Shown here piece by piece: positions 1 to 12,074 of a stretch of 64,000 nt of DNA. Origin of the DNA: Oscheius sp. JU75 (lineage: Eukaryota; Nematoda; Chromadorea; Rhabditida; Rhabditidae); the NCBI GenBank assembly GCA_037178855.1, contig JASJZC010000007.1, positions 2,294,001 to 2,358,000 of the forward strand, written 5' to 3'. Both the position numbers and the translations under genes were made by a program. The notes under the pieces are model-generated. The model was not told where the DNA came from and searched no databases. It saw nothing but the letters and a program-made list of their open reading frames with translations. Every line of letters starts with the position of its first letter. Positions within the stretch are counted from its first letter, which is position 1.

Positions 1-166
1 GCGGCAATATCCGAAGGGCAGAAGTCATATACCAGACAGTTGACTTGCTCAGCCTTCGTAATCCCGACTTTGGACCAATCAAAGGAAAGAAAATCTTTAC
101 TATGGGTAACTATCAATATGAAGGATACACGTTTTCCGTAATGATAAGCGTTTACCGAAGTACATA

Positions 167-1048
167 TCAGTCAATAACGAAAAAGTTGATAGCTTCGGCA
201 GGTCTAGGCACTTCGCTGTTATGCATTTCTACATTGACAACTCCATTGAAATACTGAAACATTCGTAGTTACTGTGAGTAAAAAAAAACGTGAGTTGGGT
301 ATAAGCAAATGGAACGAAACTTACGTAGACTTTGTCAATCAGCTGAGCGGTCATCAGGAATGGTCTAAAGAGATTCATTTTCATCTCAGCTATGAAACCT
401 ACAGCATCACAAAATACAAAAAGGTGCTCACAAGAACGGTACAAGTGTCCTTTGGAAGCATTGTGATCGGAGGATCCAGATGCTGTAAGATCTTGTCAAC
501 ACCATGAATGCGAGACAGCTGTTTCTTCATTCTCGCCCAAACCTTAAAGATTCTGCATTCAAACAAGCTAGCTGTTACTTACGGGAAGCATAAAAGTCTT
601 GTGGTCGACAAAAGGCAAGTCAACCATCAGCTTGTAAGCAACTCTGGCCATCGCGTTCAGGTCGGTGTGCTCGTTTTGGATGCGTGAGACATGCCCCAGG
701 AACGATACACGTAAGTTCTGATTTTTGATTTGTCCTTGGCTTGAAAGAGACCATGCCATTACAGCCATTTGACCACGGAGAGCCTGAAATATGAAGATAT
801 ACCCATCCCTGCATTTAGGGAACAAGGTTGGCTATCGCTCCATTGAGGCTAATGTTCATGTAATCCTGTTAACTTCACATCTACACAACAGGTCACGGAC
901 AGACAGGTACGGTATTCGGCACACTTACAGAATCGCGCGACAGGTGCAAATTAGTTACCCTGGCGAAGAAATCATCGTCGATGTTCGGCAACAGCTCTGA
1001 CATAGCCAGGTTGTGGTAGCAAGTTGGAAGAGCAGGATTCATTGTACT
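167..1048 (-). CDS. Unrecognised protein, 3' exons only
   Basis: I do not recognise this gene. Four exons join in frame on the minus strand: 1048-959, 783-579, 482-325 and 253-167, ending in TGA. Acceptors are good (TTTTCAG, ATTTCAG, CTTACAG, GTTTCAG) and donors are GTAACT, GTAACA and GTAAGT. The donor at 578 rather than 582 is chosen because only it keeps frame. The peptide is mixed polar, with a stretch ending PFVDHKTFMLPV and a C-terminus ending INFFVID. No signal peptide or membrane segment is seen. The 5' end is not resolved: no convincing start was found upstream of 1048, where antisense BAR-like remnants lie on the other strand. Consistent phase over three introns is the only support, so the product stays unknown. 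Confidence 0.5.
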
Positions 1049-1109
1049 CTGAAAACAACCACGATTATTTTGATAAGGAGCTGTCTCGGAAAGGCCAAGA
1101 GAGAACAGT

Positions 1110-1480
1110 CGAATTGAGAAAAAGTTTGCAGATGTCATGCGGCTGGAAAATGCGCTGAAGAGACATAAACAAGTCGGCTACGGAAAATAGTTGCGCACAT
1201 ACTGGCTATCTCGCGTGACCGTCGCATGGTGTTCATGTCCCAAATGTACAACGATATTGGTACCCCACTACAAAACCTTGGAAAAAGAGACATCGGCTCG
1301 GATTTTTAACTCGTCGAGAAACGTTTTCTGGAGATTGCGACAGAAAGGCAACTGGACACTGATGTGGTGTCAAACGAATATCAAGTCAAAATATCTGAAA
1401 TCGAGATCGCAAAATAAGAATAACTGTTCTACAATGTTCAGAACCCAATCGAAACCGTGATGGGATGGAAAATCAATTGA
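1110..1480 (+). pseudogene. Decayed BAR-domain-like coding remnant
   Basis: One plus-strand frame reads like the helical core of a BAR domain, with a charged start (IEKKFADVMRLENALKRH), then YNDIGTPLQNLGKRDIG, then VEKRFLEI and later VSNEYQVKISEIEIAK. The frame holds several in-frame stops (after VGYGK, after SDF, and around the IAK segment), and no GT-AG introns would remove them. BAR proteins of the endophilin/BIN type carry a comparable PLxxFL...D...I...E+ pattern, which is the basis of the call. It lies antisense to the unresolved 5' end of the minus-strand gene next to it. It could instead be a chance open stretch; a protein search would settle it. Confidence 0.33.
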
Positions 1481-3131
1481 AGCATCAGTCCGATTTATAG
1501 AGGAATCTTTTTACAGTTTGGGTTATTCTGAGCCTCCAGCATTTCCACAGTGAGTTATTGTTTGTTACCAGTTTCAGACATAGGTGAAGGTCATTCAGAC
1601 CCGTAAATCTTACAAGTCACAACATTAATCAGAACAGAGCGAAGCCAGCATGACAAAGAGCGAGCTGAGCCTATGGTGCCTTGAACCTTCCCCATTTCCA
1701 GTGTTGTTCTGCAGTCATGTTTAGGTGGTTAGGCAAACGTTTTTGGTCTCCTTCGCGGATTGGGTCTTTTGTCTGACATTACGACCGTTGATCTGTTGGG
1801 TATCGAGTTACAGGACGCACCAGCCTTGCTTGGTGTTAGCAGTTCTCTCATTGCTTTTTCTCCTTTTGCGTTTGGTTATTACCATTATTTGATGCATACG
1901 CCTTCCTTATTTCTCTTGACTCTTAATTTGGGAGACTCGTTAGGAAGCTTCGACTTAATGCACCTGAGAAATTCGCTCTGCAGAAAACACGAGGTGTCCA
2001 TGACATCATTTCCACGTAAACAACTTGGGATTTTCCCGCCTCTCAAAATGCCAAACTGCTAGATTGAAATTTTTTAGCTAAACACTATTTTAACTAATAT
2101 GACATCATTTACAAAAAGCTATTCGCTTTTCGATGATTCAAACCGAACATTATTCATCACGGGTGGTCGACAGAAAGGATTGTTTACCCAGCGGACTGGT
2201 GTTTCTCCCATTTTTCGATTGGCATAAATGCTTTTAACAGAGGCACTGCCGCTGTTGAATATCCGTATCTCTGGTGATCTTATAGTTTTGGTGCTAGAAA
2301 CAATTATAGATTCTCATTGACCCCCTTGTCCTATTTCCTAACCTACAACAGCGTCTTTGCTAAGCAAACGTAGAGCTAAAATGGTTTTGATCACGAACAA
2401 GCCCACGTTTATCAAAAGCTCGGGTCAACTTTTGCAACAAAGCGGGCACAAGAGCCTCTTATCAGACTGTCACAATCCCGTTCGAGACATTCAGTCTCTT
2501 TAAAGAACGATTGTAAATTTGTACAATTCTGTTTTGAAGAGACCACTTCTTGCAGTTACTGCTTTTATGATTTTGTCCTACTGGTCACAAAAGTATAACA
2601 CAATCATGTCAGACGCTCTGCAGTTGCATATTTTTATTTATTTTGAAAACAGTTTGACACTTTGTGTATATATTAACTTTCGGCGATAAATTTTGGATTT
2701 TTCTCTTCAATCTTTTCTCTTTTCATTCTCTCTAAACATTTTTGTATTATCTCCTGAAAGTGAGATTTACTTTTTCCTCTTTCAGGGTATTTCGCGCATC
2801 GATGCATATGTGTTCTTTTGTGCTCACTTCCTCCTAATTTCGTTTCTGCTCCCCTCTCCAGCTTAGCAACTGCACTCTTGTTCCCCTATTTTCCAGATAT
2901 TCGCTTATCTTCAGACTACTTTTCTATTCGCTTATCAAAACCAAATTAATCTCATTAAAATCAGTTCACATCAAGAAAAGAGCACATACTGACCAACAAA
3001 ATCGTTTGTGCTGATTAGAAAGATCTTTGCTCAAGTTTCCGAGAAGCAATCTAGGCAATTGTCGCCATAATCTTCTGTGTTGCTGCGCCTACTTCCAGCT
3101 TCTTCTTGTTTCTACCCTTTTTTATAGCAAA
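1481..3131. other. Intergenic, no gene recognised
   Basis: A plus-strand open stretch at 1760-2062 has no family signal and no clear splice context. The last part (about 2640-3125) is T-rich and leads into a T-rich tract plus ATAG just before the start of the next gene, which is a plausible splice-leader acceptor. Confidence 0.5.
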
Positions 3132-4030
3132 ATGAACAACAACAATAGCAAGCTGCAGCTTGCGCTCATCGTTGTCGACTACCAAAACGACTTCATTGAC
3201 GGAAGCCTTGCTCTATCGGTAATTAGTTTTATGATGCTTGTACTACTTGAACTTAGGCTGGAACAGCTGGTCAGAACGCTAATGATGCTCTGGAACATAT
3301 CAATGCTCTCCTTAAGGAACATAAGGAGATTTCGCTGGTGGTCTACACCCGTGATGCTCACCCGGAAAACCATATTTCTTTCTTCGCATCTGCTCAGGAT
3401 ACCGATAGAAAGGTTCTCTCCCCACTTGATACCTCTAAGCTCAAAATGTTCGACTGCGTACAGTTTGAGGGTCGCAAATCTGAGCAGGTTGGTTATACTT
3501 CTAATATTTAAGCTATACTGCTGTTCTCGGTTCTCTATCCTTCTCATTGTGTCGTCGGAACACCTGGTTTTGCTTTTCACAAGGATTTGACCATGGTGCC
3601 CCGCTCTATCATTATTGACAAGGGCAAACAAACTTCTGTGGAGAGCTACAGCGCCTTCTTGGACAACGATCGGGTCGTTGAGTAATTTTTGTTTCACTTT
3701 CTTGTGCAAATTCTTATTCAGTACTGGTTTGGCAAAAACATTAAAAGATTTCGAGATCAACACTGTACTCGTTTGTGGCATAGCTCTGGACATCTGTGTG
3801 GCAGCCACTGCACTCGATGCTGTTAAGTTTGGTTTCAGGACTGCTGTAGCCATTGAAGCCTGGTATGTTCGGTTTTTTACAGTAGATATTTTCATTCCAG
3901 TAAGGGCTTAGACGTGAATGGTATCGAGAAGGCGATAGATGATTTCAAGGCCAACGATATTCCGATTCTTTCAACTGAAGACTCTCTCAAGGTGCTTCGA
4001 GGGGAGCTGATCCCACAAGAATGGGTCTAA
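3132..4030 (+). CDS. Nicotinamidase (isochorismatase-fold)
   Basis: Hydrolyses nicotinamide to nicotinic acid and ammonia in NAD+ salvage; expected in the cytosol. Exons 3132-3218, 3257-3491, 3513-3681, 3722-3862 and 3901-4030 give 253 residues. The whole isochorismatase-type active site is visible: the Asp in LALIVVDYQNDF near residue 18, the metal ligands in YTRDAHPENH, HCVVGTPG, the Lys in RSIIIDKGK, and the catalytic Cys in GIALDICVAATALDA. The family members I know that carry an extra N-terminal domain are longer; this is the single-domain form. The start ATG follows a T-rich tract and ATAG by 4 nt, as at a trans-splice site. The second intron would be only 21 nt (3492-3512): it is the only canonical GT-AG choice that joins the two halves, and it leaves about seven extra residues (AILLFSV) before YPSHC. 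The gene converges on the DNA-binding gene that ends at 4198. Confidence 0.93.
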
Positions 4031-4197
4031 GACCATGTTGCTACGCTTTTATCCGCATAATACGAGTGGTGCTTTGTGTCTTGATTTCACTGTAAAAATT
4101 TATCGAGATCCTAGCATATTACACGCTTTGCCCTTTCCCAACTTTCTCTAGAGGTTTGTAGCCCAAAAGAGCTGACACGTATGTCGATATCAAGAGA

Positions 4198-5599
4198 TTA
4201 TTGGAAGATAAATGGCTCCTGTTTGATTCCTGTTGTTTGAAAACTTCGAAAGAAGGACGTGAAATCCGTTGGGGCCGTTGTCAGAGGAACAGAATTTGCA
4301 GAGCTGTTGGAAGAAGATGGCTGAGTTCCGAAGTCTCGCTGCAATGGATCACATTGAAATACTTCTTTGTAAGGTACCCTAAGAACAGATTCCTGGTATT
4401 GTATCTGCTTCTCAATCAACTCAATCTCTAGTTCCAACTTCCTCTTCTTGAGCTTCGCCAAACCAAGGTCAAACTGCATAGCTGACGGATCCACTTTTCG
4501 ATCTGGAGAGCTGTCTACAGGCCTAATATCTGTTCTGAAAATGCGTTTTCGTCTAATAACTTGCTGACGAACTTGTTGAATTGGGACTCCGATAACTTCA
4601 CTGAAGGCTTGAAGACTTTTGGGAAAAAGAGCTCTTGATGACGAGGTATTTCAATTACATTCGGTATTGATGAAGACATAGGCGTTTGTGACTGTGCTTG
4701 CTCACGAATCCGGATATCAAATAGGCTGGGCTTATGCGCTGCTTCTGAAATATGCGTGATATGGGAGTGCGTTACTGCGAAAATGTCGTTAAAGATTCGA
4801 CTGAGCAAAGGGTTACTGTTAATAGGAAGCTTCAAATCAATGTACCATTTTCACTTGCTGCTGTTGTAGACGGAACACCGCTCATCCCGACACCTTCTAG
4901 GATGTCGAACAGTGGTATGAGATGAGGATGAGTCACTCTGGGATGCAGTAGTTCTCCACTCGGCCCGTTCATTAGTTGCTGTCTCTAAGAGAAAAGGTAT
5001 CAATCGTCATACCTTTCAGTGCGAAAATAGCTACATTGCTACCCACGTAGTCATTAAAACGATGGGAACCTACGTAATTGTTGATCATGTAACGAGCCGT
5101 TTGAAAGTCCTTTTTTATCTTTTCCGCAACTTTTGACGGCTCACGACGAGCAACACCAAGGGCGGACAGTATTCGACACCATTCGTAAAGTAGTGTTTCT
5201 CGAATGCGAGCTCCTTCCTTGCGGTTGCCTGAAAATCAACTTTGCAAAGACGATGTGAGACAGTTTAATACTTAGTCCCTAGAATGTATGCTGGCCAGAA
5301 AGATATTTTTAATGCATCCTCCGCTCTGAATAAACTCATGGATAACCCATGCCATTGCTATAATTAGGTCTCACTGTGGAAGTGGAATCGGGAAAAAGAG
5401 AGTGTATCTTCAGACTGACTTAATTAAATTGAGAAAGGGACGCGCAGTCGACGAACAGCAAACAAGAAGAAAGCAAAAACTCACCGTTCTCCACTTTTGA
5501 GTGGTACAGATGGTAGTTCTGCTTGTACAGATTATAGAGAACCATGTTCTCTTCCATCGAGTAGTTGGCAGCCTTTTCTCGTTTGTACGGTATCTCCAT
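4198..5599 (-). CDS. Myb/SANT-like (zeste-type) DNA-binding protein
   Basis: Exons 5599-5485, 5228-5035, 4984-4855, 4744-4561 and 4534-4198 encode 319 residues. The N-terminus (NYSMEENMVLYNLYKQNY, then KEGARIRETLLYEWCRILSALG and the basic stretch VAEKIKKDFQTARYMINNY) has the three-helix layout of zeste/MSANTD regulators, where W/Y residues and a basic third helix bind DNA. The middle is Ser/Pro-rich. Near the C-terminus lies a short coiled coil (LAKLKKRKLELEIELIEKQ), a usual oligomerisation element in this family. The start is taken at an ATG 2 nt after a TTGCAG acceptor, as expected for splice-leader addition. The fourth intron is inferred to be 26 nt (4535-4560); it is the choice that keeps frame into the coiled-coil exon. 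Likely a nuclear transcription regulator; its target is unknown. Confidence 0.72.
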
Positions 5600-5865
5600 G
5601 CCTGCAATCACAAAGTCTGTAATGCACAAAGGGCATAAAAACTGAAGAAGGAAATGCGTGGCTTGAGAGGCGGGAAATAAATGAAGCCATTTGTGAAGAA
5701 GGGGGAACCCACAACGCGTCAGAGAGCAATCTATCTACGCGAGAGGACTACGTATCCCCAAGGATAAATTGATCGTGGGGATATTTCAGGATCTGCAAGA
5801 GACGAGTAGTTGTAGTTCTTGTCGGGAAGAACGAGAGCATACAATGTTTACGTGTGGTAAAGAAA

Positions 5866-5904
5866 GATCTTACCTAGCTGAAGAAAGTTCAGCTAGGTAA
5901 GATC
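5866..5904. repeat. Perfect 17-bp inverted repeat (hairpin)
   Basis: Arms 5866-5882 and 5888-5904 are exact reverse complements around a 5-nt GAAAG loop. The hairpin lies upstream of the zeste-like gene in a region with no open frame. Terminator, foldback element and small RNA precursor are all possible. Confidence 0.85.
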
Positions 5905-6031
5905 ACAACAAACCATACCAAAAAATATTCTAACAAGCCTGGAAAGCTCTTTTTATGGTATGAACCTTGCGTTACTTATAGATTGCATGAAGCTAAAGCT
6001 CGAAAAATGAGTAGTAAATTAAGAAGACGCT

Positions 6032-6436
6032 CTAGAGTGACTTTAAAATTAGGAGATATGAGAATGGATCTTTGCATTTCACACCCAACGAAGAAGTAGT
6101 TTCGGTTCCCACACTCCGCGGTAAGAGAATCTTTTCACGGATACTGTGACGGTAGTCTAGATAATAAGTCCCTGTTAAGGTACACATGGGAAAATACCAT
6201 ACGTCGACGCAATATTCAAAAGGTGGACACAAAACAAGTTTGAGAACTTCGGGCTTTCCAGGAATTAATTCTGAGAAAACTCTTTCCGGGCTAAGATCAA
6301 TCCGGGGAGAAGGTAATTCCAGAGAGGGGACAAAGCCAAGTCTGCTCGCATAAGGAAATGGACTTGTGGGAGGAACTTTTGGTCGCTTCCCCACGGGGTA
6401 AACAAGTCGGCAATAATTGACCAAGAGAGCAGGTGC
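6032..6436 (-). CDS. Hypothetical open frame, unresolved
   Basis: An open frame of about 135 codons follows a possible acceptor (CTGCGCAG) near 6437 and ends at 6032. It is rich in Pro and hydrophobic residues with four Cys, including LVLCPPFEYC and KCKDPF. No family is recognised. Another frame over part of the same stretch (HLLSWSIIADLF onwards) is also open, so the true frame and any introns are not settled. No start codon is identified. Confidence 0.3.
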   Translation of the reverse strand, partial: APALLVNYCRLVYPVGKRPKVPPTSPFPYASRLGFVPSLELPSPRIDLSPERVFSELIPGKPEVLKLVLCPPFEYCVDVWYFPMCTLTGTYYLDYRHSIREKILLPRSVGTETTSSLGVKCKDPFSYLLILKSL

Positions 6437-8240
6437 TGCGCAGGGATAAGCTGATTAGTCTATGTGACATGTCGTCAGTTTCAGTTGATTTCGCCTAGAA
6501 AAGGTTGTTTCAAGAACCTATGCTAAGAACAGTTTATTGCTACTGTGAGGAAAGCCGACCAGTTGTTGATAATTTTTCACAAGCGTTTCATTAGGAGCCA
6601 CGAAAAGCTATTTTTGGGCATGTTAGTCACTCTATGTGGCGGTCTCTTGCACTTTCTGTCATCCGTTGTTAATTATCTTTCTTCGTTAGCGCCGAAGGCC
6701 ATTTTTGCCCTCGTCAGATCGATATGTCTTATTTAAATAATCACCTATTTGAACACAGAAGAAGTCACATTCAAGAAGACTCCGTTAGAAAGGTTGCAAA
6801 TTTCAGAACGTCTTTGCGGAGTCTACAGCAGTTGGTTGGGCAACTACCAAGAGCTCACCCGAGATGACTCGGTTGTCATCGTCGTTAATTGAAGAAGGAT
6901 GAACTGAAAGTTATGAAACTTGAGTTTTGTAACCAACTGATGATCAACATTGGGAAAGGCGAGCAAATGGCCCTCGACTACAGATTTGTGAAGATCGAGG
7001 GGTCTATCACATATTGAGACTGTAGCCACTAATAGAGTCGCCAGATAACATACAGCATGAAGTATGCGGTGCGATACAAGTCACAAGCTCAAACACAATC
7101 AGAACACTCCTCGGACATTCTCAACCTGATCCTATATGTGGAAATGCAGCAAAAAATCAATTGGAATCGTATTCCAAAAACGAAGGCAACTCTTTGCGTA
7201 GAAGCTTCTTGAAGAGCCTTTTTCTCATTCGAATACCACTGTTTGTCATTGGCCGGTAGCAAGATTCCCTGTTCACTCTAACACGCTCGAATGGATGATG
7301 CGTCTACCTGAGCTTCTTGCGACAGCTTTCCTCCTAGACTTGTCATTCTCTCAATATCTTATGTGCCGGAGTTTTCTTAACCCTTATACATGAATTACAA
7401 ACACCGCAATTAGGCAGTATCCCCGTTGTTAATTGCAGCATCCCAACTTAGTTTGCCACGCATTTTCTGTTTTATTTTGTTCCAGCAAGTCAGCAGAAGT
7501 GATGACAAACTTGCTCGATCCCAAAAAATGGGCAGCAGCGTAATTGGACTCATCTGAGCTGCCCACTTCTCAAAGTACGTGTCTTCAAGAGTACGGTCAT
7601 TGTGACTCGCATTTCCTTGTATATAAACACTGCATTACCAAAGAACATACGATTGCTTTCAAAATTTTTTTAAAAAATGTAACAGACTATTAAAACGGGT
7701 GCTATTATTAAATAACAAGCTTTCATTGTATTTAGCGTGTCTTTCTAATGAGACGATATGATTTTAAGACTGGTTGTATCCAATTAGCTGAATACACGTC
7801 TCTGTTTCAGACAGATAAGCCCTTCTAGAAGTTTACTTGAGTTTCATGCTTTTTCTCTTAGCTTAGAATCCATTCGTCTATCAGTGTTTGAACCATCTGG
7901 GCTTGCTTGAACTGTTCAACTCGTCTTTACGTCAAAAACAGGTCTTTTTCAAAGCTCAGAGCTGTTTTTACGGAAGCCATACTGTGTAACTGTTGAAGGC
8001 AAAAAATCATGTAGAATTACAAATTTCTAAAGCGTGGTACAAAAAGTGTTTCTCAGCAGTTATTTATAGTTTTTCACATTTCTCAAATGTGTTTTTTCAC
8101 CCCGCCTGTATTTTCGGTAATCCGCATGTTTTCACGGAGCAATTAATAAGCAGTACACTTGGAACAAACGGTTACGCATTCCTCTCACAACAGAGCTTGA
8201 TTGGAAACAACTCTCTCGTTGACTTCTCATTCTAGCTCAG
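6437..8240. other. Mostly intergenic, one weak open stretch
   Basis: On the minus strand around 7068-6918 a frame reads like a hydrophobic leader (LHAVCYLATLLVATVSICD) followed by a short hydrophilic part. It has no ATG and no clear partner exon. It might be a first exon of the open frame at 6032-6436. The rest (about 7100-8240) shows nothing I can call. Confidence 0.35.
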
Positions 8241-9679
8241 ATGTTCTTCAATTCCGCTTGCCTCGTCTTCATACATACCTGTTCCGGATGTTCTATTTTC
8301 ATTAACGCACTGCTTATACCACTAATATGGTACAGGTTTGCACACAATAGATACAGTATGATTACCATTATCAAGGTCAAGCATGGAAATCGGGAACTAC
8401 CGTCATCTTCTGTTTGCTTACAGTCTTTCCACCTTGGCGTTTGCATCAATTTCCTTCCTCACCGTCCCGGTAAGCAATTCAAAAAACCTATAGGGGTTTG
8501 CTAAGAAGATAGTAGATGCTTAGCATCCACTATCTAAAGAAACTTAAGTACGAGTGGACACAGAGAGATGATACAGTGGTCTTCTTGCCAAACCGCTAAA
8601 GCCACAATATAAGCCGTGTTAGTACCTGAATTAACTTTTGAAGATAACGTGTGATGGTAAATATGCCATTTTTAGATCTTCGCTCCAACTAAAGAGGGCT
8701 GGATTATGTTCGCCACTCAAAACATTTTCCCTCAATATATTGGTAGCTGGTTAAATGTCCTGTTGTGTGGATGCTACGTGGTACAGATTTCTGTAATTAC
8801 TCTTTCTTTTTACTACCGCTTTCTGGTAGTTTGTAGGTAAGAGTTTTGAAATTTGTTAAAAGCTCAAATTTAGGCCTAACAGGTTGTACTGGTTTCACAA
8901 TTTCAAAAACCTTCTTGTTCTCCTTCTTCTTTGTGGATTCTTCTGCTTTCTCTGGACTGGAGTGACGGCCTTTTTCTTGCGACCAACGAAAGTTCTAAAT
9001 GCTGTCTTCGCTGACCATGTCTTCTCTATCACAGGGCACAGCATTGAAAACGTCTCTTACATTGCTGGAATCGCCTACGTAGTAACTCAAAATGATGTAA
9101 ACCATAGCTTCTTCAGAGTGAGGGGCACCTTCTATGGGAATACGTTTGCATATTCTCGTGTAGAATCTTCATTGTTGCCATCTCTTCAGGAGTTATACTG
9201 TTCAGTGTGCTTCGCATTTTGAAGAAGTTCAAGAGCTATATAAAATTGTCGTCAAGACGCGAGAAGATGATGCAAATCCAAAGAAAGCTGTTCAAGCTTC
9301 TCCTTGTCCAAGTTTGGTGTTTTCCGACCCGTAGTGCAGTTTTCAGACGCTCGTCCCCCTTCTGCTAGTGTATCTCCCAGCAGTCTGTGGCTACATCTTT
9401 GGCTTCTTACGGATTTCTTGCCCTCAACTGACCATCTTATTTTCAACCGCATTACCTCTGGCTCAAGTGGTCGATCCACTTTTGATCATGCTAATTATAT
9501 CCGACTACAGAAGAGCTCTTTGCAAAACTGTGGTAGGAATTATGTTTCATGGTACATTGCTGCTTCAGCTACGACGCATTCCTGCAGGAGAACACGACGA
9601 ACCAATCCTCTTTGCCTCATCTGAGCGATCTTCGACCCCCAGGAATGTCTTTCCCAATACAGAAGGTCGAAATATTTAA
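8241..9679 (+). CDS. Serpentine chemoreceptor, class Str (7TM GPCR)
   Basis: A nematode chemosensory receptor of the Str family, expected in sensory cilia. Exons 8241-8335, 8376-8469, 8676-8836, 8874-9078, 9117-9311, 9347-9532 and 9569-9679 give 348 residues, the usual size. Family features are in order: TM1 ending ALLIPLIWYR, the TM1-TM2 linker SSMEIGNYRHLLFAYSL, TM3 ending FYYRFLVVCR, a long second extracellular loop, TM5 before LRILKKF, the segment QIQRKLFKLLLVQ entering TM6 (TLVPLLLVYLPAVCGY), and TM7 with ALPLAQVVDPLLIMLIISDY. The start ATG abuts a CTAGCTCAG acceptor, so the mRNA is probably trans-spliced. The last intron (9533-9568) could also be retained in frame. No disabling change is seen, so the gene looks functional; its ligand is unknown. 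Confidence 0.93.
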
Positions 9680-9886
9680 TGTTACTCAATATTATAAGCT
9701 TTCTCATTTTGTTGGATGGTACGACAAAGTAAATTTTAAAATCTGGACAGATGACTGTGGTTAAATTGAACTGCGCATATACTTGGTTAAGTTTGCTACC
9801 GTAAATTTTATTTGTCGGAGATACAACAGTTAAGCTCGATCAATAGAATAGTTGTTTTCCTTGACACAGTGAATTTACCACCAAAT

Positions 9887-10872
9887 ATGTCCTATGTTGG
9901 CATTAGAAGCTCTTCTCAAGTCAGCCCCTCTCAAGTTGATAGAGTTATCCTTAAAGTGGTTGAGTGTGTTAATAACGTGATGGTCAACATTGCTTTTATG
10001 ATCAACGTCGTTGAAGGTGAACCTAAAAGGAAATCAGTCGATTAACAGGAGCAAGCAAACCTCGGTCCGTTGCCGACTTTGAAAGACTTGCTACTAGAAC
10101 GTGTGAAGCTTGTAGAAACTTTCTTGTATCCATGAGGTTTACTGGTGAGAGGTAGGGAATAAACGAGAGACCTGGGAAGAAATGTCTTGGAGATAACTAT
10201 TTAAATCTTACATGGCAGTAGCAATCAACAGCAGTACTAGGAGAAACTTCATAACAGAAAAGTTTATAATTCATCTCCATATGAATTAGTTTTTATAGCA
10301 CGCTCGGGAGGTGGAGTTTCATAATTCATGGAAAGATGCAGTTTCGAGAAAATTTTAGTGGAGAACGATTCGATGAAAATTTAAAGCTGGGCTTTGCTTG
10401 ACGCATTCAAAATAGCACGATCATTTGTGTGCCAAAAACTCTCAGATCTCTGGTAGTTTGGAATAAGTTGCAAATGCTTCAAACACATCAATTGTGTGGG
10501 TAAAATTGAGAGTTAGAGGTTAGTTTGGAGGTACCTACAAGAGTTCAGCTCATCTCTCCGATAGAACAATAGCTCTTCTTCAGCTTTATTTACTATTAGG
10601 AGATTTCTATTAGATCTAACTTTGCTCAACAGTTGTTGGAATTTCCAGGAAGCTGACTCGTAGCTCGAAGAAACTGAACAGCTGTTGCATTCCGAAAGTC
10701 TTACTCTCCGAGAGCCATGTACATTACCTAGAAGCCCTCAAGACAGAGGGAGACCTTCGAGCATGGCAAAGAAAGGTAAAGCACATGTGGTCTCTCAATT
10801 ATAATCTGATCTTATTTTTGTCCTTGTAAGAAAACTGAAGCTGCATGGAGGCTCTTGCGACTCATCGCATAA
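9887..10872 (+). CDS. Unrecognised small protein, 121 residues
   Basis: Exons 9887-10006, 10049-10125, 10649-10775 and 10831-10872 join with phases 0, 2 and 0. The ATG follows a TTGACACAG acceptor by 17 nt. The peptide is mostly helical and charged, with LKDLLLERVKLVETFLKL in the middle and a C-terminus ending WRLLRLIA. No signal peptide is seen. The third intron is long for this window (523 nt). I do not recognise a family; support comes from phase consistency over three introns. Confidence 0.5.
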
Positions 10873-11133
10873 GAAGATTTGACTGCCAGTCGTAAAAGAC
10901 TCTCTTCAATCAGGCATGCTGGAGATTCATTCCCTGAGTGCAGTCCTTCTTCTTTCATTCTTCGACCTTCTCTGCTCCGTTTATTCTGGAAAAGTGTGGC
11001 TTCCAAATCCTGTAGTTTAAATGCTATCACTCCTGATTTTGGCGAATGATACATTCAATCTACAGGATCCATACGGCCAAACATTTTTGTTGATATCAAT
11101 GACCCAACCGGTTTCTCTCGGGTCATCATCACA

Positions 11134-11488
11134 ATGTTTCTCCTTCTATTTCTACCGGTGGTCTATTGTTTCACTCACACCGATTTAATGGAAGTAATCC
11201 GTGAAAATGACCAACATCGAAGAAATAATGTGCAATGGACCAGAGAACTTGAGTCGAAACTTCCCCCAGTCGGCTATGTCGCTGGAGAGTGAGTTCATTT
11301 CCAAAAAATTACTGTTCTGTAGGCCAATTCGATCACGTTTCTGGGAAAGAGTAGACCCGTACGAGCAGATATTCTTCGATGAAAATGGGCTCCCATACCA
11401 GGTGACTGAAAAAAACACTATAATGAAGTTGATTGCAGCAGCCATGGAGATTCAATTATCACCCAGCGACTTTAGGTGGAGTGTATAA
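11134..11488 (+). CDS. Small secreted protein, 106 residues
   Basis: Two exons, 11134-11288 and 11323-11488, separated by a 34-nt intron with a GTGAGT donor. The product begins with a clean signal peptide (MFLLLFLPVVYCF, cleavage expected before THTD). The mature part is about 90 residues, charged, and has no Cys. It contains RSRFWERVDPYEQIFFDENG. No family is recognised. An open frame also runs through the intron, but it removes the signal peptide. An in-frame open stretch upstream of the ATG leaves the first exon uncertain. Confidence 0.5.
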
Positions 11489-12074
11489 ACTTCGAGCATT
11501 AACAAAGAAGATACAACAAGAAAGAGTTCACTAAATCTAGAGATAACAAAACTCTAGTGCTTGGAATGAACGTGCCGACGACTAGCAACAATGAGTTGTA
11601 GTAAGGATCGAGTTTCAATAGACGAAGATTGAACATCTGAACAGAACCAAATTCTTTTCTAGATACTTACTTATCGGTCTGGAGTTATGCACATTCACAG
11701 AAACTGGACACTTCAGCGTTTGCTAACTTTACGTATTACGTTAGGAAATCAACGACTATCTGAACACTCACAGAGTGCTCTTGAACATTTCTGTCTAGAC
11801 TGGATACTTATACACTTTTTTCAACGTTAACATACCACTCTCGCTTTTTTTCTGGACAACATGGGACTGTATGCGGAGTATTTGTACCCTTTCTTACTAT
11901 TCCGGACCATAGAATTCATCTCTGAACCGTTGCAGACTTATCAAGGCAGTTATACACTCGGGTAACTGTTTATAGTCTTCTCTGAAAGCTTACAAATCTG
12001 GAGATCGACACAAAACTATGAGCGTGTATATATTATCTAGATTCTCATTAGACTCTACCGGAAAGATTAGTCCG

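Noticed and set aside
1760-2062. A 100-codon plus frame with hydrophobic runs
   Set aside because: No signal peptide at the start, no conserved motif and no partner exons.
10918-11020. Signal-peptide-like frame (MLEIHSLSAVLLLSFFDLL) as first exon of the secreted gene at 11134
   Set aside because: Its possible donors are all in the wrong phase for the following exon; the ATG at 11134 gives its own signal peptide.
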